From assembly GCA_026645375.1 (NCBI GenBank), contig JAPFFX010000131.1, positions 1 through 11,480 on the forward strand: 11,480 bases of DNA. The letters run 5' to 3'. The stretch comes from Citricoccus sp. WCRC_4 (GTDB lineage Bacteria > Actinomycetota > Actinomycetes > Actinomycetales > Micrococcaceae). How positions within the stretch are numbered: the stretch's first letter is position 1; each line of letters starts with the position of its first letter. The notes under the pieces are model-generated. The model was not told the DNA's origin and did not search any database. It was given only the letters and a program-made list of their open reading frames with translations. The translations under genes and the position numbers were made by a program. Shown here in pieces: positions 5,903 to 11,480 of this stretch.

Positions 5903-6124
5903 TTACTTGTAGCGGTACACGATCCGACCCCGGGTGAGGTCGTAGGGGCTAAGCTCCACAACGACCCGGTCCTCGGGGAGGATTCGGATGTAGTGCTGAC
6001 GCATCTTTCCCGAGATCGTGGCCAGAACGACGTGATCGTTCTGGAGGCGGACGCGGAACATTGCATTCGGCAATTGCTCGCTGACCGTGCCCTCGACCTC
6101 GATGACACCTTCCTTCTTAGCCAT
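5903..6124 (-). CDS. infA: Translation initiation factor IF-1
   Basis: IF-1 occupies the ribosomal A site during initiation and assists IF-2 and IF-3. The 73-residue product MAKKEGVIEVEGTVSEQLPN... is an S1-like OB-fold with the family landmarks NAMFRVRL, HVVLATISGKMRQHYIRILPEDRVVVELSPYDLTRGRIVYRYK. ATG at 6124 follows GGAGA at 5 nt; GTG at 6133 is in frame but would add three non-family residues. A 190-nt spacer separates it from map, long for this cluster, which suggests a separate infA-rpmJ promoter. A poor -35/-10-like pair (TTCCTT, 17 nt, TAGATT at 6279-6251 on the minus strand) is the best I can offer. Confidence 0.98.
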   Translation of the reverse strand: MAKKEGVIEVEGTVSEQLPNAMFRVRLQNDHVVLATISGKMRQHYIRILPEDRVVVELSPYDLTRGRIVYRYK

Positions 6125-6147
6125 GTTCTCCACTTACGTCATGCCCG

Positions 6148-6184
6148 GTCCTGCACCGACGTCAGCACAGGGCTTCAGCAGGAC
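6148..6184 (-). promoter_or_regulatory. Inverted repeat in the infA leader
   Basis: GTCCTGC (6148-6154) and GCAGGAC (6178-6184) are a perfect 7-bp inverted repeat with a 23-nt loop containing the palindrome GACGTC. It lies about 20 nt upstream of the infA ribosome site. The loop is long, so the evidence for a real structure is modest. Confidence 0.3.
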
Positions 6185-6314
6185 AGAACAGAGCGGGGAT
6201 GTTTCTGATTGCCGAACCGGGCGTTGACACGCACCGTAGAGACAACCAGCAATCTATGGTACTGGCTTTGGCGAAGGAAGGGAAATCAGGAGGTCAACCG
6301 GAGGAATCTACCGG

Positions 6315-7157
6315 TCACTCGCCGAGGGGCACCGGAACCACGCCGTGCGCGGCCAGGCCGGCAGCGCCGCCGTCGGGCTCGGTGAGGACCCAGATGCCGC
6401 CGCGGTGCCGCGCCACCGAGTGCTCCCACTGGCTGGCACGCGCGCCGTCCCGGGTCACGACCGTCCAGTCGTCCTCCAGCACGTCCGTCTCGAGCGCGCC
6501 GCGCACCAGCATGGGCTCGATCGCCAGGCACAGGCCCGGCTTGACCTTCGGCCCGCGGTGCTTGGAACGGTAGTTGAGCACGTCCGGGGCCTGGTGCATG
6601 GCGGTGCCGATGCCGTGGCCCACGTAGTCCTGCAGGATGCCCAGCGGGGCGCCCGGCTGCGCGCTGACGAAGTCGTCGATCGCGTCCCCGATGTCCCCCA
6701 CGTACTTGGCCGTGGCGAGGGCCGCGATGCCCACCCACAGCGCCTGGCGGGTGATCTCGGAGAGGCGCTCGTCCTCGGGATCGGCGGTCCCTGCCGCCGA
6801 GCTGCCCAGGATGACCGTCCGTGCGGAGTCGGAGTGCCAGCCGTCGATGATGCAACCGCCGTCGATCTTCAGCACGTCGCCGGCCTGGAGCACCCGCTCG
6901 CCCGGGATCCCGTGCACCACCTCCTCGTTCACCGAGGCGCAGATGGTGGCCGGGTAGCCGTAGTACCCCAGGAAGTTCGGCGTCGCGCCGGCCTCCGCCA
7001 GGACCCCGGCGAACACGGCGTCGACGGCGGCCGTGGTCGTCCCGGGGACGGCGGCGGCGACGGCGGCGTCCAGGGCCCGGTGCAGGACCAGCCCCGCGCG
7101 ATGCATGGTCTGCATCTGCGGGACGGTCTTCAGCTCGACCTGGCGGCGGTTCAGCAT
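6315..7157 (-). CDS. map: Methionine aminopeptidase, type I
   Basis: MetAP removes the initiator Met from nascent proteins after deformylation. The 280-residue product has the five metal ligands of the family: D99 (KIDGG), D110 (HSDSARTV), H181 (GHGIG), E214 (AIEPML) and E245 (QWEHSV), plus the substrate-side H82 (EEVVHGIPG). There is no type II insertion. I chose ATG 7157 (MLNRRQVELKT), 10 nt after the adk stop; the frame is open to 7229, but that lies inside adk. Only a weak ribosome site (GAGCG) is visible, so translation may be coupled to adk. The adk-map-infA order after secY is typical of Gram-positive bacteria. The acidic/Gly-Ala tail after residue 258 is slightly longer than in E. coli. 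Confidence 0.97.
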   Translation of the reverse strand: MLNRRQVELKTVPQMQTMHRAGLVLHRALDAAVAAAVPGTTTAAVDAVFAGVLAEAGATPNFLGYYGYPATICASVNEEVVHGIPGERVLQAGDVLKIDGGCIIDGWHSDSARTVILGSSAAGTADPEDERLSEITRQALWVGIAALATAKYVGDIGDAIDDFVSAQPGAPLGILQDYVGHGIGTAMHQAPDVLNYRSKHRGPKVKPGLCLAIEPMLVRGALETDVLEDDWTVVTRDGARASQWEHSVARHRGGIWVLTEPDGGAAGLAAHGVVPVPLGE

Positions 7158-7167
7158 GGGCGGACGC

Positions 7168-7797
7168 TCAGGACTCGGCGTCGCCGGCGTCGACCTTCGT
7201 GACGGCCGGGATGCTGCCGGTGCGCTCACGCACGGAGTACACGGCCTGCAGCAGGCGCTCGGTGACGTCGTCGATCAGGCCGGTGCCGTCCACGCGGGTG
7301 ACGATGCCGCGGTCCGCGTAGGACTCGATCACGGCGGCGGTCTCCTCGTGGTACAGGTCCAGGCGGTGCTGGATGACCTCGGCGGTGTCGTCCGCGCGGC
7401 CCTCGACCTCCGCGCGGTGCAGCAGGCGGGTGACCAGCTCGTCGTCCGGGACGGTCAGCTCCACGACCGCCGCGAGCTCCTGGCCGGACTCGGCCAGCAT
7501 CGCGTCCAGGGCCTGCACCTGCCCGGCGGTGCGGGGGTAGCCGTCGAGCAGGAAGCCGCGCTCGGCATCGGAGTGGGTCAGGCGGTCCGCCACCATGCGG
7601 TTCGTGACGTCGTCCGGCACGAAGTCACCGTTGTCGATGAACGTCTTGGCCTCCTTGCCGAGGTCCGTCATCTCCTTGACGTTGTACCGGAAGATGTCGC
7701 CCGTGGAGATGGCCACGATGCCGAGCTTGTCCGCGATGCGAACGGCCTGCGTGCCCTTGCCGGACCCGGGAGGGCCCATGATCAGCATTCGGGTCAT
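7168..7797 (-). CDS. adk: Adenylate kinase (short-lid form)
   Basis: Adk interconverts ATP + AMP and 2 ADP. The 209-residue protein has the P-loop GPPGSGKGT at 8-16, STGD at 31-34 and R37 in the NMP-binding region, DGYPRT at 85-90, and the lid region HRAEVEGRADDT at 127-138. The lid is short and lacks the zinc-binding Cys insert of many Firmicutes enzymes, as usual in actinobacteria. ATG at 7797 has AAGGA 7 nt upstream. It follows secY by 99 nt and leads into map. The last 15 residues (IPAVTKVDAGDAES) are a non-conserved tail. Confidence 0.98.
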   Translation of the reverse strand: MTRMLIMGPPGSGKGTQAVRIADKLGIVAISTGDIFRYNVKEMTDLGKEAKTFIDNGDFVPDDVTNRMVADRLTHSDAERGFLLDGYPRTAGQVQALDAMLAESGQELAAVVELTVPDDELVTRLLHRAEVEGRADDTAEVIQHRLDLYHEETAAVIESYADRGIVTRVDGTGLIDDVTERLLQAVYSVRERTGSIPAVTKVDAGDAES

Positions 7798-7828
7798 GGT
7801 GGTTCCTTACTGTCGATACGGAGGATCG

Positions 7829-7868
7829 GATCCGGACGGATCGCGGCTCAGTTTCCTTCAGGGAAGGA
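7829..7868 (-). promoter_or_regulatory. Two small hairpins in the secY-adk spacer
   Basis: TCCTTC/GAAGGA (7854-7859 / 7863-7868) pairs perfectly around 3 nt, and GATCC/GGATC (7829-7833 / 7838-7842) pairs around 4 nt. Both lie between the secY stop (7897) and the adk ribosome site. They are short and could be chance, but they fit the pattern of stem-loops in the longer spacers of this operon. Confidence 0.3.
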
Positions 7869-7896
7869 CGGATGGGGTCACGGGGAATGCTACCTG

Positions 7897-9204
7897 CTAG
7901 CGGAGCAGCCCCTCGTAGTTGTGTTGCTCCATCTGTGCATTGATCTGCTTGATGGTCTGCAGGGCCACGCCCACCATGATGAGGATGGAGATCCCGCCGA
8001 ACGGGAAGTTCTGGTCCGCGTTGATCAGCACGAACGCGATCATCGGGATCATCGCCAGCACGCCCAGGTAGAGGGCGCCCGGGAAGGTGATGCGGCTGAT
8101 GACGTACTCGAGGTACTTCTCGGTCGGCCGGCCGGCACGGACGCCGGGGATGAAGCCGCCGTACTTCTTCATGTTGTCGCTGATCTCCACCGGGTTGAAG
8201 GTGATCGTCACGTAGAAGTAGGTGAACCCGATGGTGAGCAGGAAGAACAGCGTCATGTAGACCGGGTGGGATCCGGTGCCGAAGTACTCGGAGAGGAAGA
8301 TGACCCACTGCGGCGGCGTGGTGCCGTCCTGCGGGGTGTTGAACTGGATGAGGATGCCCGGGAGCATCATGATCGAGGACGCGAAGATGACGGGGATGAC
8401 GCCGGCCATGTTCACCTTGATCGGGATGTACGTGGTGGTGCCGCCCACGGTGCGCCGGCCGATCTGGCGCTTGGCGTACTGCACCGGGATCCGGCGCTGG
8501 GACTCCTCCACGAACACCACGGCCATGATGGTCAGCAGCCCGACGACCAGCACGATGCCGAAGACCCGCCAGCCCTGGGTGGTCCAGATCTGGCCCAGGC
8601 CGGCCGGGAAGCCGGCGGCGATGGACAGGAAGATCAGCAGGGACATGCCGTTGCCGACGCCCTTCTCGGTGATCAGCTCGCCCAGCCACATGATGACGAT
8701 CGTGCCGGTGGTCAGGGTGAGGATCAGCAGCAGCACGGTCCACAGGTTGTCGTCCGGGACGATCGGCAGGTTGCAGCCGAGCAGCGCGCCGGTGCGGGCC
8801 AGCGAGGCGATCGTGGTGGCGTTGAGCAGGCCGAGGGCGATGGTCAGGTACCGGGTGTACTGGGTCAGCTTGGACTGGCCCTGCGCACCCTCCTTCTGCA
8901 GTTCCTCGAAGCGCGGGATGACCACGCGCAGCAACTGCACGATGATCGCCGCGGTGATGTACGGCATGATGCCCAGCGCGAAGATGGAGACCTGCAGCAT
9001 GGCGCCGCCGGAGAACATGTTCACGAACGAGTACAGCCCACCGGAGGTGTTGCCCTGGGCCAGGCACACCTGCACGGCACCGTAGTCCACCCCGGGTGCG
9101 GGGACGAACGCGCCGAGCCGGTAGATGACGATGATCCCGAGGGTGAACCAGATCTTTCGCCGCAGGTCGGGCGTCCGGAAAACCCGGGCAATCGCGCTGA
9201 ACAA
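7897..9204 (-). CDS. secY: Protein translocase subunit SecY
   Basis: SecY is the channel of the Sec translocon in the cytoplasmic membrane. The 435-residue product has the expected ten membrane helices (first at about 18-36, last at about 403-420). It includes FRTPDLRRKIWFTLGIIVIYRLGAFVPAPGVD at the N-terminus, the helix 2/plug region GGLYSFVNMFSGGAMLQVSIFALGIMPYITA at 55-85, cytosolic loop RRIPVQYAKRQIG at 237-249 and the C-terminal loop with VRAGRPTEKYLEYVISRITF. No ATG or GTG fits the family N-terminus. I chose TTG 9204, giving (M)FSAIARVFRTPDL, because AGGAGG (9214-9209) is 4 nt upstream. GTG 9261 is in frame but adds 19 atypical residues. A 162-nt spacer with a strong hairpin separates it from rplO. 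Confidence 0.97.
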   Translation of the reverse strand: MFSAIARVFRTPDLRRKIWFTLGIIVIYRLGAFVPAPGVDYGAVQVCLAQGNTSGGLYSFVNMFSGGAMLQVSIFALGIMPYITAAIIVQLLRVVIPRFEELQKEGAQGQSKLTQYTRYLTIALGLLNATTIASLARTGALLGCNLPIVPDDNLWTVLLLILTLTTGTIVIMWLGELITEKGVGNGMSLLIFLSIAAGFPAGLGQIWTTQGWRVFGIVLVVGLLTIMAVVFVEESQRRIPVQYAKRQIGRRTVGGTTTYIPIKVNMAGVIPVIFASSIMMLPGILIQFNTPQDGTTPPQWVIFLSEYFGTGSHPVYMTLFFLLTIGFTYFYVTITFNPVEISDNMKKYGGFIPGVRAGRPTEKYLEYVISRITFPGALYLGVLAMIPMIAFVLINADQNFPFGGISILIMVGVALQTIKQINAQMEQHNYEGLLR

Positions 9205-9208
9205 GCGT

Positions 9209-9214
9209 CCTCCT
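9209..9214 (-). promoter_or_regulatory. secY ribosome-binding site supporting a TTG start
   Basis: AGGAGG is followed by ACGC and TTG 9204 on the minus strand. It is the only strong ribosome site before the conserved SecY N-terminus, and the 4-nt spacing is short but usable. Confidence 0.65.
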
Positions 9215-9281
9215 GGAAGTGGGGTGGTGGCGTGGTGGTGCCTCGAGGCGGCACGGACCACTGGGCGAGTCTATCGGAAGC

Positions 9282-9347
9282 AGGACGGCCCCCGTGCCGC
9301 AGTCCCCACCGTATGCACGGTGACGACGGCGGCCCGGGGGCCGTCCT
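9282..9347 (-). terminator. Long nested hairpin in the rplO-secY spacer (terminator or attenuator)
   Basis: AGGACGGCCCCCG (9282-9294) and CGGGGGCCGTCCT (9335-9347) are a perfect 13-bp inverted repeat beginning 20 nt after the rplO stop codon. Inside, CACCGT (9307-9312) and ACGGTG (9317-9322) form a second 6-bp stem with loop ATGC. The tail on the minus strand (GCTTCCGATAGACTCG) is not U-rich, so full intrinsic termination is uncertain. A TAGACT -10-like box sits just after it without a good -35. It probably separates expression of the ribosomal-protein genes from secY-adk-map. Confidence 0.55.
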
Positions 9348-9366
9348 CAGTACTGATCAGGACTGG

Positions 9367-9825
9367 TCAGAGGGTCTCGGTGGACCCGCCGGCAGCGGAG
9401 ATCTTCTCGGTCGCGGACGAGGAGAAGGCGTTGGCCTTCACGTTCACGGCCACGGTGATCTCGCCGGTCCCGAGGACCTTCACCGGCTGGTTCTTGCGGA
9501 CCAGGCCCTTGGCGACCAGGTCGTCCACGGTCACGTCGCCGCCGGCCGGGAAGTGCTCCGACAGCTTGTCCAGGTTCACGACCTGGAACTCGACCTTGAA
9601 CGGGTTCTTGAAGCCGCGCAGCTTCGGCAGGCGCATCTGCAGCGGCAGCTGGCCGCCTTCGAAGCCGGCCTTCACCTGGTAGCGCGCCTTGGTGCCCTTG
9701 GTACCGCGACCGGCGGTCTTGCCCTTGGACGCCTCACCACGACCCACACGGGTCTTGGCGGTCTTGGCGCCGGGGGCCGGCCGCAGGTCGTGGACCTTGA
9801 TGGCGTTCTGGATCTCGTCAGGCAT
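9367..9825 (-). CDS. rplO: 50S ribosomal protein L15 (uL15)
   Basis: L15 is a core assembly protein of the large subunit. The 152-residue product has the Gly/Lys/Arg-rich N-terminal arm (VHDLRPAPGAKTAKTRVGRGEASKGKTAGRGTKGTKAR), the GFEGGQLPLQMRLPKLRGFKNPF signature at 54-76 and the C-terminal globular domain ending AFSSSATEKISAAGGSTETL. ATG at 9825 overlaps the 3' end of rpmD by 8 nt (ATGCCTGA), and its ribosome site GAGGAGGT is made of the rpmD codons for Glu-Glu-Val. Translation is therefore likely coupled. Confidence 0.98.
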   Translation of the reverse strand: MPDEIQNAIKVHDLRPAPGAKTAKTRVGRGEASKGKTAGRGTKGTKARYQVKAGFEGGQLPLQMRLPKLRGFKNPFKVEFQVVNLDKLSEHFPAGGDVTVDDLVAKGLVRKNQPVKVLGTGEITVAVNVKANAFSSSATEKISAAGGSTETL

Positions 9826-10057
9826 TGTTGACCTCCTCAACCGTCACCAGGTGCGGCACGGTGTTGACCATGCCCACGGTGACCTGGTCGGCCTTGCGGG
9901 TGACCGTGTGGCCGATCCGCTTCAGGCCCAGGGACCGCAGGGTGTCCCGCTGGTTCTGCTTTCCGCCGATGACGGACTTGACCTGGGTGATCGCGAGCGT
10001 AGCGTCGCTGGCCACCAGGTTCTTACGGGTGCTTCCGTTGTTGGTGTTCTCAGCCAT
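9818..10057 (-). CDS. rpmD: 50S ribosomal protein L30 (uL30)
   Basis: L30 is a small ferredoxin-like-fold protein of the large subunit. The core, about residues 20-79, is LAITQVKSVIGGKQNQRDTLRSLGLKRIGHTVTRKADQVTVGMVNTVPHLVTVEE, with the typical Q-x2-T-L-x-SLGL-x-R-I turn. The 79-residue total is longer than the common 60 because of a polar N-terminal lead MAENTNNGSTRKNLVASDA. ATG at 10057 overlaps the rpsE stop by 8 nt (ATGGCTGA). The frame runs on to 10177, but that is an rpsE shadow. Upstream only AGGTG, 9 nt away, resembles a ribosome site, so coupling to rpsE is probable. Confidence 0.97.
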   Translation of the reverse strand: MAENTNNGSTRKNLVASDATLAITQVKSVIGGKQNQRDTLRSLGLKRIGHTVTRKADQVTVGMVNTVPHLVTVEEVNNA

Positions 10058-10796
10058 TCGCCGCCACACCTGCCTTCTTCTTCGCACGGTCCTGCTCCAT
10101 GGTGCGGAGCATGGCGTGGGGAGCGACCTCGTCCAGGGACTTGCCACGACGGGCAGCCACGGCCTGGGGCTCCTCAAGCCTCTTCAGGGCGTCGACGGTG
10201 CCGCGCACGATGTTGATCACGTTCGAGGAACCCATCGACTTGGACAGCACGTCGTGGACACCGGCGCACTCCAGCACGGCGCGCACCGGACCACCGGCGA
10301 TCACGCCGGTACCCGGGGAGGCCGGACGCAGCAGCACGACGCCGGCCGCGTCCTCACCCTGCACCAGGTGCGGGATGGTGGACCCGACGCGCGGGACGCG
10401 GAAGAAGTTCTTCTTGGCCTCTTCCACGCCCTTGGAGATGGCCGCGGGAACTTCCTTGGCCTTGCCGTAGCCGACGCCGACCATGCCGTCGCCGTCGCCG
10501 ACGACCACCAGGGCGGTGAAGGAGAACCGGCGACCGCCCTTGACGACCTTGGAGACGCGGTTGATGTTCACGACGCGCTCGAGGAACTTGTCCTTGTCGT
10601 CGTTCCGGCTGTCGCGGGAGTCGCGGCCGCCACGGCCACGTCCCTCGCCACGGCCACGGCTTTCGCCGCGTCCGCCGCGGTCGGAACCGCGGTTGTCGCC
10701 ACCGCGACGCGCGCCGGCGTCAGCCGTCGTCGTCGCGGGAGCGGTCTCGGTAGCTTCAGACACCTGAGTTTCCTTCTCGTTAGTAGCTTCGCTCAC
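10050..10796 (-). CDS. rpsE: 30S ribosomal protein S5 (uS5) with Arg/Gly-rich N-terminal extension
   Basis: S5 shapes the mRNA entry side and decoding accuracy of the small subunit. Residues 68-135 are the dsRBD-like domain (DKFLERVVNINRVSKVVKGGRRFSFTALVVVGD) and 140-215 the C-terminal domain (GSTIPHLVQGEDAAGVVLLRPASPGTGVIAGGPVRAVLE). Before them is a disordered head: Glu/Thr/Ala-rich 1-28, then an RG/RGG-like tract 30-66 (repeated RGRGE/GRGRG, coded by a 13-bp direct repeat at 10628-10640 and 10646-10658). Total length is 248, against about 167 in E. coli; such heads are known in actinobacteria. The start is taken as GTG 10796, overlapping the rplR stop as GTGA. GTG 10763, in a near-copy of the same sequence, has a better ribosome site (AAGGA, 7 nt). 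Confidence 0.96.
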   Translation of the reverse strand: MSEATNEKETQVSEATETAPATTTADAGARRGGDNRGSDRGGRGESRGRGEGRGRGGRDSRDSRNDDKDKFLERVVNINRVSKVVKGGRRFSFTALVVVGDGDGMVGVGYGKAKEVPAAISKGVEEAKKNFFRVPRVGSTIPHLVQGEDAAGVVLLRPASPGTGVIAGGPVRAVLECAGVHDVLSKSMGSSNVINIVRGTVDALKRLEEPQAVAARRGKSLDEVAPHAMLRTMEQDRAKKKAGVAANG

Positions 10797-11164
10797 AGTG
10801 CCAGCCCACCTTCCCGCGCGCCGTCGGCGACCGCGGCCACGCGGCCGTGGTACTTGTTGCCGCCGCGGTCGAAGACGACCGACTCGATGCCGGCGGCCTT
10901 GGCGCGCTCTGCGACGAGCTCGCCAACGCGCTTGGCCTTGGCGGTCTTGTCGCCGTCGAACGCGCGCAGGTCGGCTTCCATGGTGGATGCCGACGCCACG
11001 GTCAGGCCCTTGCTGTCATCGACAACCTGGACGAACATGTGGCGGGCGGAGCGGTTGACGACCAGGCGCGGACGAACCGCGGTGCCCTCAATCCGCTTAC
11101 GGACGCGCAGGTGGCGGCGGCCGCGCGCAGCGGCCTTGCTCTTACCCTTAATTCCGATAGCCAT
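10793..11164 (-). CDS. rplR: 50S ribosomal protein L18 (uL18)
   Basis: L18 binds 5S rRNA and joins it to the large subunit. The 123-residue product starts MAIGIKGKSKAAARGRRHLRVRKRIEG and has the core RPRLVVNRSARHMFVQVVDDSKGLTVASASTMEADLR, the KAKRVGELVAERAKAAGIESVVFDRGGNKYHGRVAAVADGAREGGL family ending and a basic N-terminal tail. ATG at 11164 lies 2 nt after the rplF stop, and its weak ribosome site falls inside the last rplF codons. Its stop overlaps the rpsE GTG by 4 nt. Tight packing implies translational coupling from rplF through rplO. Confidence 0.98.
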   Translation of the reverse strand: MAIGIKGKSKAAARGRRHLRVRKRIEGTAVRPRLVVNRSARHMFVQVVDDSKGLTVASASTMEADLRAFDGDKTAKAKRVGELVAERAKAAGIESVVFDRGGNKYHGRVAAVADGAREGGLAL

Positions 11165-11166
11165 GA

Positions 11167-11480
11167 TTACTTACCAGCCTTTCCGACCTTGCGGCGGATA
11201 ACTTCGCCTTCGTAGCGGATGCCCTTGCCCTTGTAGGGATCCGGCTTACGGAGCTTGCGGATGTTGGCTGCAACTTCGCCAACCTGCTGCTTGCTGATAC
11301 CGGAGACGAGGACCCTGTTGGCGCTCTCGGCGGTGAGCGTGATGCCCTCCGGAGCGTCGACGGAGACGGGGTGCGAGTAGCCCAGGGCGAGCTCGAGGTT
11401 CGAACCCTTGGCCAGCACGCGGTAGCCGGTGCCGTGGATTTCGAGGCGCTTGGAGTAGCCCTCGGTGACGCCCTGGATCA
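11167..11480 (-). CDS. rplF: 50S ribosomal protein L6 (uL6), N-terminal part outside window
   Basis: The frame is open to the window end and stops at TAA 11169-11167, giving the C-terminal 104 or so residues. The sequence IQGVTEGYSKRLEIHGTGYRVLAKGSNLELALGYSHPV is the start of the second alpha/beta domain of L6. VSGISKQQVGEVAANIRKLRKPDPYKGKGIRYEGEVIRRKVGKAGK is the very conserved rRNA-binding C-terminus. L6 sits near the sarcin-ricin loop of the large subunit. The start and first domain lie beyond the right edge. rplR follows after 2 nt. Confidence 0.97.
   Translation of the reverse strand, partial: IQGVTEGYSKRLEIHGTGYRVLAKGSNLELALGYSHPVSVDAPEGITLTAESANRVLVSGISKQQVGEVAANIRKLRKPDPYKGKGIRYEGEVIRRKVGKAGK

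Noticed and set aside
6224..6229. Perfect TTGACA on the plus strand in the map-infA spacer
   Set aside because: No -10-like hexamer lies 16-19 nt downstream (TATGGT is about 25 nt away), and there is no plus-strand gene to serve.
6288..6304. AGGAGG and GGAGG ribosome-site-like motifs on the plus strand after the map stop
   Set aside because: No start codon follows at usable distance. On the transcribed strand they read CCTCC, which could resemble anti-Shine-Dalgarno sequence but has no visible partner design.
9354..9361. CTGATCAG palindrome just after the rplO stop
   Set aside because: Only 8 nt, no matching partner elsewhere, and compatible with chance.
7033..9831. Very long plus-strand open frame (about 930 codons) opposite map, adk, secY and rplO
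   Set aside because: It is an antisense shadow of four well-conserved minus-strand genes. The translation is rich in Gly, Asp, His, Val and Gln without any recognisable domain, as expected when a GC-rich coding strand is read backwards.
9825..11201. 458-codon plus-strand frame opposite rpmD, rpsE and rplR
   Set aside because: Antisense shadow; its low-complexity Ala/Thr and Arg-rich stretches mirror the RG tract of S5.
1..11480. tRNA/rRNA genes, CRISPR arrays, insertion-sequence ends, defence islands
   Set aside because: I searched by eye for cloverleaf ends, regular repeats with spacers and terminal inverted repeats with transposase frames and found none. The HNH gene alone is not evidence of a mobile element.

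Overview
The window is a high-G+C actinobacterial chromosome segment. Protein sequences (RpoA, S13, S5, SecY, MetAP) and gene order look like the family Micrococcaceae (Micrococcus/Kocuria/Arthrobacter relatives); this is recognition from memory, not a database result. Most of it is the distal part of the ribosomal-protein super-operon, read on the minus strand from the right edge leftwards: rplF (cut by the window end), rplR, rpsE, rpmD, rplO, secY, adk, map, infA, rpmJ, rpsM, rpsK, rpoA and rplQ.

The right third (11480-9367) is the tightly packed spc segment: rplF-rplR are 2 nt apart, rplR-rpsE share a 4-nt GTGA overlap, and rpsE-rpmD and rpmD-rplO each share an 8-nt ATGNCTGA overlap. After rplO comes a 162-nt spacer with a 13-bp perfect inverted repeat, then secY-adk-map (translocon pore, adenylate kinase, methionine aminopeptidase), then infA (IF-1) and rpmJ (L36). 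The alpha-operon part (rpsM-rpsK-rpoA-rplQ) lacks rpsD and has unusually long spacers (70-289 nt), each holding a plausible RNA stem-loop. A strong hairpin at 2659-2696 downstream of rplQ probably ends the operon.

The left end is different. truA, often next to rplQ, is still on the minus strand, but a plus-strand CPBP-family membrane protease gene lies between it and rplQ. The plus-strand 3' part of a DUF222/HNH (13E12-type) endonuclease gene enters from the left edge and converges on truA; the spacer between them carries an 18-bp tandem repeat.

Together the minus-strand genes make ribosomal subunits, the RNA polymerase alpha subunit, an initiation factor, the export pore, the nascent-chain N-terminal processing enzyme and a tRNA-modifying enzyme. 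I do not see a new defence, mobile or biosynthetic system. The most interesting unexplained signal is the series of intercistronic stem-loops in the alpha-operon and rplO-secY spacers. Other points are the start-codon choices (TTG for secY, GTG for rpoA, duplicated GTG for rpsE), the Arg/Gly-rich head of S5 and the acidic tail of L17.
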